A stretch of DNA of 64,000 nt from Loktanella sp. SALINAS62 (GTDB taxonomy: Bacteria > Pseudomonadota > Alphaproteobacteria > Rhodobacterales > Rhodobacteraceae), in assembly GCF_018263905.1 (NCBI RefSeq), contig NZ_JAAFZU010000001.1, forward strand, positions 422,228 through 486,227, in the 5' to 3' direction. This document shows, one piece after another, positions 44,417 to 53,116 of this stretch. The first letter of the stretch is position 1, and each line of letters starts with the position of its first letter. The notes beneath the pieces are model-generated. The model saw only the letters and a program-made list of their open reading frames with translations, was not told the DNA's origin and made no database searches. Made by a program: the position numbers and the translations under genes.

Positions 44417-46027
44417 ATGTTCGACTTGATCAAACTGATCGCACTGGCGCTTGTTGCGCTGATCGCGGCGATTGCGGCCAACTGGGCCCGCGACGCCGCT
44501 TACATGTTTCACGCCTTACTTATCATGGGGATCGCTGCCGGATTGTTCTTGTGGCAGCTTCGGACGATGCCGGTGCCCGGAGACCCGATCACACCCCGCA
44601 CGGCACCCGGCACGTATATGGATGGCCCGGTCCGGTTCGGCGTAATCGCCACGGCGTTCTGGGGGATCGTGGGTTTTCTTGTCGGCACCTATATCGCTTT
44701 TCAACTGGCGTTCCCGGCACTGAACATCGAATGGGCACAACCCTACGCGAATTTTGGGCGATTGCGGCCGCTGCATACCTCTGCCGTGATCTTTGCATTT
44801 GGCGGCAACGCGCTGATCGCAACGTCGTTTTATATTGTACAGCGCACCTGTGCGGCGCGCCTGTGGGGCGGCAATGCCGCCTGGTTCGTGTTTTGGGGCT
44901 ACAACCTGTTTATCGTGCTTGCCGCGACAGGCTACCTGCTGGGCGCGACCCAATCCAAGGAATACGCCGAGCCGGAGTGGTATATCGACATCTGGCTGAC
45001 AATCGTCTGGGTCACCTATCTTTTTGTGTTCATGGGCACGATCCTGAACCGCAAGGAACGGCACATCTATGTCGCCAACTGGTTCTTTTTAAGCTTCATC
45101 GTCACGGTCGCCATGCTGCATGTGGTGAACAACCTGTCGATCCCGGTGTCGATCTGGGGATCGAAGTCCGTGCAGGTTTTCGCCGGCGTTCAGGATGCGA
45201 TGACGCAGTGGTGGTATGGTCACAACGCGGTCGGGTTCTTTTTGACCGCAGGCTTTCTGGGCATGATGTACTATTTCGTGCCCAAGCAGGCAGGCCGCCC
45301 GATCTATAGCTACAAGCTGTCGATCATCCACTTCTGGGCGTTGATTTTTCTATATATCTGGGCGGGTCCGCACCATCTGCACTATACCGCGCTGCCGGAC
45401 TGGGCGGCCACGCTGGGCATGGTGTTTTCGATCATCCTGTGGATGCCCAGCTGGGGTGGGATGATCAACGGCCTGATGACGCTGCAAGGCGCATGGGACA
45501 AGATCCGCACCGATCCGATCATCCGCATGTTTGTCGCCAGCCTCGCGTTTTACGGCATGTCGACATTCGAAGGACCGATGATGTCGATCCGGGCCGTCAA
45601 CAGCCTGAGCCATTACACCGACTGGACCATCGGCCACGTACATAGCGGTGCATTGGGCTGGAACGGGCTGATTACATTCGGCGCGCTGTATTTCCTGACA
45701 CCAAAGCTGTGGGGCCGCAAAGAGATGCATTCCATGTCCGCAATCAACCTGCACTTCTGGCTCGCGACCATCGGGATCGTTCTTTACGCGTCTTCGATGT
45801 GGGTGACCGGCATCATGGAAGGCCTGATGTGGCGCGAAGTCGATGCCAACGGTTTCCTGGTCAACAGCTTTGCCGACACCGTCGACGCCAAATTCCCGAT
45901 GTACGTGGTCCGCGCACTTGGCGGCGGACTCTACCTGGCGGGCGGGCTGGTGATGGTCTGGAACATGTGGATGACGATCCGTGCCCCCCAGGCGCGCGTC
46001 GCCGTCGTCGCCACCCCTGCGGAGTAA
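44417..46027 (+). CDS. ccoN: cbb3-type cytochrome c oxidase subunit I
   Basis: Catalytic heme-copper subunit of the high-affinity terminal oxidase, 536 residues with about 12-14 membrane helices. Histidine ligands are visible in blocks such as [80 protein letters not shown] (CuB pair) and [23 protein letters not shown] 44417 is preceded by AAGGGGA. It opens the ccoNO-ccoQ-small ORF-ccoP operon under a likely FnrL box. Confidence 0.96.
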   Translation: MFDLIKLIALALVALIAAIAANWARDAAYMFHALLIMGIAAGLFLWQLRTMPVPGDPITPRTAPGTYMDGPVRFGVIATAFWGIVGFLVGTYIAFQLAFPALNIEWAQPYANFGRLRPLHTSAVIFAFGGNALIATSFYIVQRTCAARLWGGNAAWFVFWGYNLFIVLAATGYLLGATQSKEYAEPEWYIDIWLTIVWVTYLFVFMGTILNRKERHIYVANWFFLSFIVTVAMLHVVNNLSIPVSIWGSKSVQVFAGVQDAMTQWWYGHNAVGFFLTAGFLGMMYYFVPKQAGRPIYSYKLSIIHFWALIFLYIWAGPHHLHYTALPDWAATLGMVFSIILWMPSWGGMINGLMTLQGAWDKIRTDPIIRMFVASLAFYGMSTFEGPMMSIRAVNSLSHYTDWTIGHVHSGALGWNGLITFGALYFLTPKLWGRKEMHSMSAINLHFWLATIGIVLYASSMWVTGIMEGLMWREVDANGFLVNSFADTVDAKFPMYVVRALGGGLYLAGGLVMVWNMWMTIRAPQARVAVVATPAE

Positions 46028-46032
46028 ATGAG

Positions 46033-46869
46033 ATGAGTGAAGACCCAAAAAGCCCTGACTACGACCCAAAGCACGATCCAAAGGTCGTGACCGCAGGCGA
46101 GGCTGCAAAGAACGGGGGCGTTCCGAACGAACTGCCCCCCGAAACCCAGACCATCACGTTTCACCAGCGACTGGAACGCAACGCGACCCTGCTGCTAGCC
46201 GCATCGTTGGCGGTCGTGACGATCGGGGGTGCGGTCGAAATCGCACCCCTGTTCTGGCTGGAAAACACGATCGAAACCGTCGAAGGCATGCGGCCCTATT
46301 CACCTCTCGAACTGGTGGGCCGCGACATCTACGTCCGCGAGGGCTGTTATGTCTGCCACAGTCAGATGATCCGGCCAATGCGGGACGAAACGGAACGCTA
46401 TGGGCATTATTCGCTGGCTGCGGAATCGATGTATGACCATCCGTTTCAATGGGGATCGAAACGCACCGGACCAGATCTGGCACGTGTCGGGGGCCGGTAT
46501 TCCGACGAATGGCACGTCGATCACCTGACGGATCCCCAATCGGTCGTCCCTGAAAGCGTCATGCCGAAGTACGCTTTTCTGTCCGATACGCCGGTGACTG
46601 CGGATTATGTCACCGACCTGCTGGAAACCCACCGCTTTGTCGGTGTGCCCTATACCGATGACATGATCGCAGCGGCCAAGACGGACCTGCGCGTGCAGGT
46701 CGATCCGCTGGGCGACATCGACGGACTTCTGGAACGCTACCCCAGGGCGCAGGTCCGCAATTTCGACGGCCAACCCGCCCTGACAGAAATGGATGCGCTG
46801 ATCGCGTATCTGCAGATGATGGGGACCTTGGTCGATTTCTCGACCTTTGTTCCCGACGACAGCCGCTGA
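46033..46869 (+). CDS. ccoO: cbb3-type oxidase mono-heme subunit CcoO
   Basis: A 278-residue membrane-anchored cytochrome c that carries electrons to CcoN. A single transmembrane helix at about 52-72 is followed by the heme motif CYVCH (C105, C108, H109) and [11 protein letters not shown] with the axial Met region. The N-terminal hydrophilic stretch of about 45 residues is longer than in many homologues. ATG 46033 lies five bases after the ccoN stop; the in-frame codons further upstream are inside ccoN. It is the second gene of the operon. Confidence 0.94.
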   Translation: MSEDPKSPDYDPKHDPKVVTAGEAAKNGGVPNELPPETQTITFHQRLERNATLLLAASLAVVTIGGAVEIAPLFWLENTIETVEGMRPYSPLELVGRDIYVREGCYVCHSQMIRPMRDETERYGHYSLAAESMYDHPFQWGSKRTGPDLARVGGRYSDEWHVDHLTDPQSVVPESVMPKYAFLSDTPVTADYVTDLLETHRFVGVPYTDDMIAAAKTDLRVQVDPLGDIDGLLERYPRAQVRNFDGQPALTEMDALIAYLQMMGTLVDFSTFVPDDSR

Positions 46870-46878
46870 GGTCCCGAC

Positions 46879-47061
46879 ATGGATACCTACTCATTTCTAC
46901 GACAACTCGCTGACAGTTGGGTTCTGCTGTTCCTGACCCTGTTCTTTTTGGGGGTCATTGGTTGGGCCTTTCGCCCCGGCTCTCGCGGGCTTCACGACGA
47001 CGCCGCTGCGGTTCCTTTCCGCAATGCCGACCCAACCGAAGGAGACCGCGATGACACCTGA
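46879..47061 (+). CDS. ccoQ: cbb3-type oxidase small subunit CcoQ
   Basis: A 60-residue single-helix protein that stabilises the cbb3 complex. The hydrophobic segment WVLLFLTLFFLGVIGWAF (about 14-31) is followed by a soluble tail FRPGSRGLHDDAAAVPFRNA, the typical CcoQ/FixQ layout. It starts nine bases after the ccoO stop and its last codons overlap the start of a Cys-rich small frame. Confidence 0.92.
   Translation: MDTYSFLRQLADSWVLLFLTLFFLGVIGWAFRPGSRGLHDDAAAVPFRNADPTEGDRDDT
47039..47044 (+). promoter_or_regulatory. strong ribosome binding site inside ccoQ
   Basis: AAGGAG, six bases before the ATG at 47051 and inside the end of ccoQ. It supports translation of the small Cys-rich protein independently of ccoQ and decides its start. 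Confidence 0.7.
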
Positions 47062-47215
47062 AGCCGGACGTGAACAAATGACGCAACAAACGCCCGTCGG
47101 CACGGTGGCACACGCGGCAACACCAAAAGCCGACAGCAACCGCTGCACGAACGCCTGCCCCGGTTGCACCTGCGGCAACGCCCCCGATTTCATGAAAGGC
47201 GATGGCCATGCATGA
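47051..47215 (+). CDS. small Cys-rich protein between ccoQ and ccoP, unrecognised
   Basis: A 54-residue frame with a perfect ribosome site, AAGGAG six bases upstream. Its start overlaps the ccoQ end by 11 bases and its stop overlaps the ccoP start by eight bases, so it is translationally coupled on both sides. It is soluble, with no hydrophobic helix and no signal peptide. It has four cysteines at 32, 36, 39 and 41 (C-x3-C-x2-C-x-C) in NRCTNACPGCTCGNAPDF, a pattern that could bind a metal or an iron-sulfur cluster, and a C-terminal His. I do not recognise a family. A role in cbb3 metal or heme assembly is a guess from position. Confidence 0.65.
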   Translation: MTPEAGREQMTQQTPVGTVAHAATPKADSNRCTNACPGCTCGNAPDFMKGDGHA

Positions 47216-48206
47216 CGACAAACGGATTGATCCCGAAACCGGCACCGAAACCACAGGGCACAGCTGGGACGGCATCGAAGAGCTGAACACACCATTGCCA
47301 CGCTGGTGGTTATGGACGTTTTACGCGACGATCGTCTGGGGCGTGGGTTATACGATCCTGTTCCCCGCCTGGCCGATGGTGTCCGGTGCGACCACCGGTC
47401 TGCTGGGCTATTCGACACGGGCAGAGGTCGCGGCTGACATCGCCCGCGTGGAACAGTCGAACGCCGCGCTGACCGATAGCCTGACCACGATTGATCTGGA
47501 CGCGCTGGAACGGAACGAAGAACTGCACCGCTTTGCCGTGCAGGCCGGTCGGTCGGTGTTCGCTGCTAACTGTTCGCAATGTCATGGCGCAGGGGCGGCC
47601 GGTGTCGCGATATCGGGTTATCCGAACCTTTTGGACGATGACTGGCTTTGGGGCGGCACGCTCGAAGACATCGCATATACGGTCCGCCATGGCATCCGTA
47701 ACGAAGAAGACTGGGATTCGCGCTATTCCGAAATGCCGGCCTTTGACTGGATGGAAACCGGCGAACTGGCGGCAACGGCGGATTTTGTCCGCAGCCTGTC
47801 CGGGCTGGACCATGACGCACAGGCCGCCGCAAGGGGTGCAGATCTGTTTGCAGATAATTGTAGCGCCTGCCACGGCGAATCCGGCCTTGGCGACCGCGAG
47901 GTCGGTGCGCCCAATCTGGCCGACGCAATCTGGCTGCGCGGCGGCACACAAGAAGACATCATCCAACAGATGATCGCCCCACGTCACGGCGTCATGCCAC
48001 CATGGGGACAGCGGCTTGGCGAGGCAGAGGTGCGCGCGGTATCAGCCTATGTTCATGGGCTGGGCGGCGGCGAAAATCCCGTCGCTGATCCAATGTCAGA
48101 CCCAGAGTCGGAAAACGCCGCCGATGTCCCCGACGCCAGCTTTCCAGCCGGGGCGACACAGACACCCACCGAAACCGGGGAACCGCCGGTCCAGCCAGCC
48201 GACTGA
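47208..48206 (+). CDS. ccoP: cbb3-type oxidase di-heme subunit CcoP
   Basis: Di-heme membrane cytochrome c that accepts electrons from soluble cytochromes. It has 332 residues. The N-terminal segment WWLWTFYATIVWGVGYTILF is the membrane anchor, followed by two heme motifs CSQCH (C122, C125, H126) and CSACH (C218, C221, H222). From about residue 288 an acidic, Pro/Thr-rich tail of 45 residues extends beyond the usual family end. ATG 47208 is preferred to 47202 because AAAGG lies eight bases upstream. It is the last gene of the oxidase structural operon. Confidence 0.94.
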   Translation: MHDDKRIDPETGTETTGHSWDGIEELNTPLPRWWLWTFYATIVWGVGYTILFPAWPMVSGATTGLLGYSTRAEVAADIARVEQSNAALTDSLTTIDLDALERNEELHRFAVQAGRSVFAANCSQCHGAGAAGVAISGYPNLLDDDWLWGGTLEDIAYTVRHGIRNEEDWDSRYSEMPAFDWMETGELAATADFVRSLSGLDHDAQAAARGADLFADNCSACHGESGLGDREVGAPNLADAIWLRGGTQEDIIQQMIAPRHGVMPPWGQRLGEAEVRAVSAYVHGLGGGENPVADPMSDPESENAADVPDASFPAGATQTPTETGEPPVQPAD

Positions 48207-48229
48207 ACCACGCACGAAAAACGCGCCTT

Positions 48230-48243
48230 TTGATTCAGGTCAA
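48230..48243. promoter_or_regulatory. FNR box before ccoG
   Basis: TTGATTCAGGTCAA differs from the FNR consensus at one position (GTCAA for ATCAA) and is centred about 65 bases upstream of the ccoG start. It gives ccoGHIS its own anaerobic promoter. Confidence 0.75.
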
Positions 48244-48301
48244 CGCAGCCCCCGCCGCAACACTGTAGGCGGGGGTAATCGTATCAGGAAATGCATCCGA
48301 C

Positions 48302-49915
48302 ATGCCCACCGAAAGCCCCGCCCTTTTTGCAGCCCGCACCCCGATCTTTCCCCGCCGGGTCAGTGGAACGTTCCGCCGGCTGAAGTGGGCTGTCCTGATC
48401 GTCACATTGGGCATCTACTACATCACGCCGTGGCTGCGCTGGGATCGCGGCCCGAACCTACCCGATCAGGCTGTGTTGATCGACCTTGCCAACCGCCGCT
48501 TCTATTTCTTGTGGATCGAAATCTGGCCCCATGAATTCTATTTCGTGGCTGGCCTGCTGATCATGGCGGGGCTGGGCCTGTTCCTGTTCACGTCTGCCCT
48601 TGGCCGTGTCTGGTGCGGCTATACCTGTCCACAGACGGTCTGGACCGATCTGTTCCTGACCGTCGAACGCTGGATCGAAGGCGACCGCAACGCCCGCATC
48701 CGACTGCATGACGCCGGATGGAGCCTGCGGAAATGGCGGCTGCGCCTGACGAAATGGACCACGTGGCTGCTGATCAGCGTGGCGACGGGCGGGGCATGGG
48801 TGTTCTATTTTGCCGACGCCCCAACGCTGGCCCAAAACCTTGTGACGTTGAACGCGGCCCCCGTCGCCTATGCCACCATCGCAATCCTGACGGCGACGAC
48901 ATTCGTGTTCGGTGGGTTCATGCGTGAACAGGTCTGCATCTACATGTGTCCCTGGCCGCGTATTCAGGCCGCGATGATGGACCCCGGCACGCTGACGGTC
49001 GGCTACCGCGACTGGCGCGGCGAACCGCGCGGCAAGGGTGGGGTAAAACAGCGCCACATCGCAGCAGAGTCCGTCGGCGGCGGCGCAGTCACCGCACAAT
49101 ACGGCAGTGCCGTGGACAAGGATACAGCGGCACCCCGCCTGTCACGCAACGACGAGATTCTGGGCGATTGCATCGACTGCAATGCCTGCGTGGCGGTCTG
49201 CCCGATGGGAATCGACATTCGTGACGGGCAGCAAATGGAATGCATCACTTGCGCGCTGTGTATCGACGCCTGCGATACGGTCATGGCCAAGATCGGGCGC
49301 CCACGCGGGTTGATCGATTATCTGGCGCTGGACGACCAGCCACCGGTCCGGCCGGGTCAATCCGCAGATGTAGCAGCCTTTGCCGCAAATCCCGCGGGTC
49401 AGGTCACGGGCGCGCAGCGCCCGGACTGGACGCCCAAACCGATCTGGCGTCATATCTTTCGGCCCCGCACGATTTTCTACACGACTGCCTGGGCCGCCAT
49501 CGGTGTGGGGCTTGTCGTCGCGCTGTTCATCAGACCGCAGATCGACATGACCGTCGCACCGGTCCGAAATCCAACATTCGTAACGCTGTCTGACGGCACG
49601 ATCCGCAACACCTATGACGTCCGGTTGCGCAACAAACACGGCGAAACACGGGCCTTTGATCTGTCGGTCACGTCTGACAGCGCGCTTTCGCTGACACTGG
49701 AAGGTGACAGCGACACTGTCGTTGACGTGCCGGCAGATTCGACATGGTTCCAGCGCGTTTATGTCAGCGCACCGCCACAAGCCCCCGCCGCAGCGCGCGA
49801 ACGCAGCGACATGCGAATCTGGGTCGAAGACGTCGTGTCAGGCGAACGCGCCTATGATGATACAATTTTCAACGGACGGGAGAGCGCGGATGTACGCACC
49901 GGAAACGCAGGATAG
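48302..49915 (+). CDS. ccoG: cbb3 oxidase assembly ferredoxin-like protein CcoG
   Basis: Membrane polyferredoxin involved in copper handling for the cbb3 oxidase, 537 residues. Membrane helices lie in the first ~220 residues, with VWCGYTCPQTVWTDLF. Two [4Fe-4S] clusters are encoded by CIDCNACVAVCPMGID and CITCALCIDACDTVM near residues 288-325, and a C-terminal FixG-type Ig-like domain follows (PTFVTLSDGTIRNTYDVRLR). ATG 48302 fits the family start. It overlaps ccoH by 26 bases. Confidence 0.95.
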   Translation: MPTESPALFAARTPIFPRRVSGTFRRLKWAVLIVTLGIYYITPWLRWDRGPNLPDQAVLIDLANRRFYFLWIEIWPHEFYFVAGLLIMAGLGLFLFTSALGRVWCGYTCPQTVWTDLFLTVERWIEGDRNARIRLHDAGWSLRKWRLRLTKWTTWLLISVATGGAWVFYFADAPTLAQNLVTLNAAPVAYATIAILTATTFVFGGFMREQVCIYMCPWPRIQAAMMDPGTLTVGYRDWRGEPRGKGGVKQRHIAAESVGGGAVTAQYGSAVDKDTAAPRLSRNDEILGDCIDCNACVAVCPMGIDIRDGQQMECITCALCIDACDTVMAKIGRPRGLIDYLALDDQPPVRPGQSADVAAFAANPAGQVTGAQRPDWTPKPIWRHIFRPRTIFYTTAWAAIGVGLVVALFIRPQIDMTVAPVRNPTFVTLSDGTIRNTYDVRLRNKHGETRAFDLSVTSDSALSLTLEGDSDTVVDVPADSTWFQRVYVSAPPQAPAAARERSDMRIWVEDVVSGERAYDDTIFNGRESADVRTGNAG

Positions 49916-50366
49916 TGGCAAGCTGACAGGCTTGCACGTGTTGGCCATGTTCGTGGGCGGGTTTTCCATCATCATCACGGTCAACCTTGCCTTGGCATTC
50001 AACGCGGTTCGCACCTTTCCCGGCAAGGAGACGGAATCAAGCTATGTCGCGTCACAGCACTTTGACGCCGACCGTGCCGCCCAAGACGCATTGGGTTGGA
50101 ACGTCGATACGACATTGGGAACCGATGTGCTGCGTCTGGCCATCACGGACACCACCGGGGCCGTCGTGAAACCGACGATTGTGTCGGCCACGCTGGGCCG
50201 CGCGACCACGGTTGCCAGCGACATGGTGCCCGTTTTCGCGTGGGACGGATTAGCCTGGACCGCGCCGATCAACGCCGGGCCGGGAAACTGGAACCTGCGG
50301 ATTGAAATGCACGCGCCTGACGGGACACCGTTCCGGCGTCGTATCATATTGCGGGGCAACCAATGA
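49890..50366 (+). CDS. ccoH: cbb3 oxidase assembly protein CcoH / FixH
   Basis: A 158-residue single-span membrane protein of the FixH family. The helix GLHVLAMFVGGFSIIITVNL (about residues 13-32) is followed by a periplasmic domain ending in GTPFRRRIILRGNQ. ATG 49890 is supported by GGGAGAG upstream and gives the normal length; an in-frame extension would lie within ccoG. It overlaps ccoG upstream and ccoI downstream (ATGA). Its job is assembly of the cbb3 complex together with CcoI and CcoS. Confidence 0.9.
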   Translation: MYAPETQDSGKLTGLHVLAMFVGGFSIIITVNLALAFNAVRTFPGKETESSYVASQHFDADRAAQDALGWNVDTTLGTDVLRLAITDTTGAVVKPTIVSATLGRATTVASDMVPVFAWDGLAWTAPINAGPGNWNLRIEMHAPDGTPFRRRIILRGNQ

Positions 50367-52471
50367 CCGTCACAGCCTGTGCAGGGTGCGTCGCCGTCCC
50401 GATGGATATCTCGCAGGTCGCGGACCGCGGCACGACCGTCCACCTGTCACTGCCGGGTATCCGTTGCGCTGGCTGTATCGCCGGGGTCGAACGCACGCTG
50501 TCGGCCCTGCCATCAGTCGTATCATCCCGCGTCAATCTGGGCGAAAAGCGCGTACGCGTCAGTCTGGCGCCGGGGTGTTCGCCCGACCCGGCAATCGAGG
50601 CCCTGACCGCCGCCGGCTATGAAGCGCACGAGCTGGACACCACCGCCCTGCGACCCATCGGTGATGACGAGGGCCGCAGCCTGCTGGCCCGCATCGCCGT
50701 TGCAGGCTTTGGCATGATGAATGTCATGGCGCTGTCGGTCGCCATCTGGTCGGGTGCAGGCGATGCCACGCTGGCCCTGTTCCACTGGATCGCAGCCGCG
50801 ATCGCCCTGCCCGCCCTGGCCTATGCGGCCGCGCCGTTCTTTCGGTCGGCCATTGGCGCGCTGCGTGCGGGACGGGTCAACATGGATGTGCCGATCGCCA
50901 TTGCCATATTGCTGGCGGCCAGCATGTCGCTGTACGAAACAATCGTCGCAACCGGCGGTCAGACATGGTTCGAAGCAGCCCTTTCGCTGACGTTCTTTTT
51001 GTTGACGGGCCGCTATCTGGAACATCGCGCACGCGCGTCAGCACGATCCGCCGCAGCTGAATTAACCGCGTTAGAGGTGTTTCGCGTGCAGCGCCTGACC
51101 GCGCAGGGCCGTGAACTGGTGGATGTGTCCAGCATTTTACCGGGGGACCAGATCGCACTTGCCGCAGGCGCACGCGCACCGGTCGACGGGCTGTCGGAAA
51201 CCACCGCGCTTCTTGATCGGTCGGCGCTGACAGGCGAATCGGACCCCGCCACCATTGCTGCCGGGGATGCCATCTGCGCCGGGGAAGTCGTGCTTGCCCG
51301 TCCCCTGATCCTGCGCGCGACGGCCCGCGCAGAAGACAGCACATTGCGGCGGCTGGCCGCCCTTGTGGAAATCGCGGAAACCGGGCGGCACCGCTATAGC
51401 GGGTTGGCAGACCGTGCGGCACGGCTTTATGCGCCGGTGGTCCACGGATTGGCAGCACTGGCGTTTGCGGGCTGGTGGGGCATGACTGGCGATCTGCACC
51501 TTGCAATTTCAGTTGCCACTGCAACCCTGATCATCACCTGTCCCTGCGCATTGGCACTGGCGATCCCCGCTGTGACAGCGGCGATGACCGGGCGGCTGTT
51601 CAAACGGGGTGTTTTGCTGAAATCGTCCACCGCCCTTGAACGGCTGGCAGAGATTGACACCGTTGTTCTGGATAAGACCGGGACGCTGACGACAGGTGTG
51701 GCACGGCTGCCGGATCTGGACCCGGATGCCGGGTCGGTGGCGTTGGCACTGGCGCAGGCATCGGACCATCCCACGTCACGCGCCCTGTGCAACGCGCTGT
51801 CGGGGCACACACCCGCACGGCTGACCGATTTGCAGGAAATTTCAGGCGACGGCATGCAGGGCGTTTGGAACGGTGCAATCGTCCGGCTGGGCAAAGGCGA
51901 CACAGATCCGGTGTTGGACCTGCCGGACCGCCGCATCACACTGCCCTTTCAAGAAGAATTACGCCCCGGGGCACGGGATCTGGTCGATGATCTGCGGCGG
52001 CAAGGCTTGAAGGTCGAGATGCTGACAGGGGATACATCCGAAAGGGCGCAACACCTGTCGGCCCGGCTGGGGATCGACAGCTACCACGCCAACGTCCGTC
52101 CAGAGGGCAAGGCCGACCTGCTGCAATCCATGGCCGCCCGTGGCGCGCATGTGCTGATGGTCGGGGACGGGTTGAACGATACGGGGGCACTTGCATCCGC
52201 CCATGCGTCGCTTGCGCCGTCGCGCGCGCTGGATGCCGCGCGCGTCGCGGCAGACGGCGTGATGCTGGCTGACGATCTGACCGTCGTCGCGGAATCGCTG
52301 GCACTCGCCCGGCTGGCGCGTCGCAGAATTCGGCAAAACCTGCTGGTGGCGACCATATACAACATCGTGGCGATCCCCTTTGCCGTGGCCGGGTTTGCCA
52401 CACCACTGATGGCCGCGACCGTGATGTCGTCGTCGTCGATCATTGTTGTCCTGAACGCGGTGCGCAAATGA
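50363..52471 (+). CDS. ccoI: copper-exporting P-type ATPase CcoI / FixI
   Basis: A 702-residue P1B-type copper ATPase that supplies copper for cbb3 oxidase assembly. An N-terminal heavy-metal domain has GIRCAGCIAGVERTLSAL, with an additional CAGC at residues 6-9. Membrane helices follow, with the ion-site motif CPC in ITCPCALALAIPAV. The phosphorylation motif is DKTGTLT, the actuator block is ALTGESDPATI and the hinge is GDGLNDTGALASAHAS. The start overlaps the ccoH stop by ATGA and the stop overlaps the ccoS start by ATGA. Confidence 0.95.
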   Translation: MTVTACAGCVAVPMDISQVADRGTTVHLSLPGIRCAGCIAGVERTLSALPSVVSSRVNLGEKRVRVSLAPGCSPDPAIEALTAAGYEAHELDTTALRPIGDDEGRSLLARIAVAGFGMMNVMALSVAIWSGAGDATLALFHWIAAAIALPALAYAAAPFFRSAIGALRAGRVNMDVPIAIAILLAASMSLYETIVATGGQTWFEAALSLTFFLLTGRYLEHRARASARSAAAELTALEVFRVQRLTAQGRELVDVSSILPGDQIALAAGARAPVDGLSETTALLDRSALTGESDPATIAAGDAICAGEVVLARPLILRATARAEDSTLRRLAALVEIAETGRHRYSGLADRAARLYAPVVHGLAALAFAGWWGMTGDLHLAISVATATLIITCPCALALAIPAVTAAMTGRLFKRGVLLKSSTALERLAEIDTVVLDKTGTLTTGVARLPDLDPDAGSVALALAQASDHPTSRALCNALSGHTPARLTDLQEISGDGMQGVWNGAIVRLGKGDTDPVLDLPDRRITLPFQEELRPGARDLVDDLRRQGLKVEMLTGDTSERAQHLSARLGIDSYHANVRPEGKADLLQSMAARGAHVLMVGDGLNDTGALASAHASLAPSRALDAARVAADGVMLADDLTVVAESLALARLARRRIRQNLLVATIYNIVAIPFAVAGFATPLMAATVMSSSSIIVVLNAVRK

Positions 52472-52617
52472 ACATCCTGATCGTGTTGATCCCGGTTTCC
52501 ATCTGCCTTGGCGCAGTGGGCCTTGCCGCGTGCCTTTGGACCCTGCGGTTCGGGCAGTATGAAGACCTTGAAGGCGACGCTGCGCGCATCCTGCTTGACG
52601 ACGATACCGCGCCTTAA
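52468..52617 (+). CDS. ccoS: cbb3 oxidase maturation protein CcoS
   Basis: A 49-residue protein reading MNILIVLIPVSICLGAVGLA, then ACLWTLRFGQYEDLEGDAAR, then an acidic end. One transmembrane helix plus the conserved QYEDLEGDAARIL motif define CcoS, which is needed for cofactor insertion into cbb3 oxidase. It overlaps the ccoI stop by four bases, so it closes ccoGHIS. Its TAA stop shares the palindrome TTAA with the stop of the opposing pentapeptide-repeat gene. Confidence 0.92.
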   Translation: MNILIVLIPVSICLGAVGLAACLWTLRFGQYEDLEGDAARILLDDDTAP

Positions 52618-53078
52618 TCGCAGTCGGAATTATCCATGACATCCTCTGGCAGTTGGGTGCTGCACAGGTCCCCTGCTTGCAGATCGGTGTCGTCAAGAAT
52701 GGCACCTTCGAACACTGCACCCCGCAGATCGGCACCAGCAAAACTGACGCCAGTCAGCCGGGTCCCGACAAAGCTTGCCCCACGCAGGCCTGCCCCCTCG
52801 AAACTGACCCCCGTCAGAACCGCGCCATCGAACACCGCGATCCCCATCGACGCCCCGTCAAACGCGATGTCGGACAATTCCGCGTCGGTGAAATTGATCC
52901 CCATCAGCATGTCACCGGCAAAGTCCTGATCCGTGATAACGCAGTCCTCACAATCGCCAAGCGTACGAACGTTGTCGATATCAAGTTCGACCTGCTGGGC
53001 ATTGGACACGGTGGCAAAGCAAAGCAGCAGCGACGCCGCAGCAACGCGTTTTACGAATGGGCGGCATGAATTTGTCAT
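52614..53078 (-). CDS. exported pentapeptide-repeat protein
   Basis: A 154-residue protein with a signal peptide (VKRVAAASLLLCFATVSNA, then QQVELD) and a Cys pair CEDC, followed by about 15 A(D/N)LxX-type pentapeptide repeats, for example MLMGINFTDAELSDIAFDGA and SFEGAGLRGASFVGTRLTGV. These fold into a right-handed quadrilateral beta helix. It ends with DLCSTQLPEDVMDNSDCD, so more cysteines may form disulfides. ATG 53078 gives the signal peptide; the longer frame would run into the exchanger gene. The function is unknown. It is convergent with ccoS, with overlapping stops. Confidence 0.85.
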   Translation of the reverse strand: MTNSCRPFVKRVAAASLLLCFATVSNAQQVELDIDNVRTLGDCEDCVITDQDFAGDMLMGINFTDAELSDIAFDGASMGIAVFDGAVLTGVSFEGAGLRGASFVGTRLTGVSFAGADLRGAVFEGAILDDTDLQAGDLCSTQLPEDVMDNSDCD

Positions 53079-53116
53079 CACTGGATACTTTTCTATGAGA
53101 TGCGATCTGGCCACGA

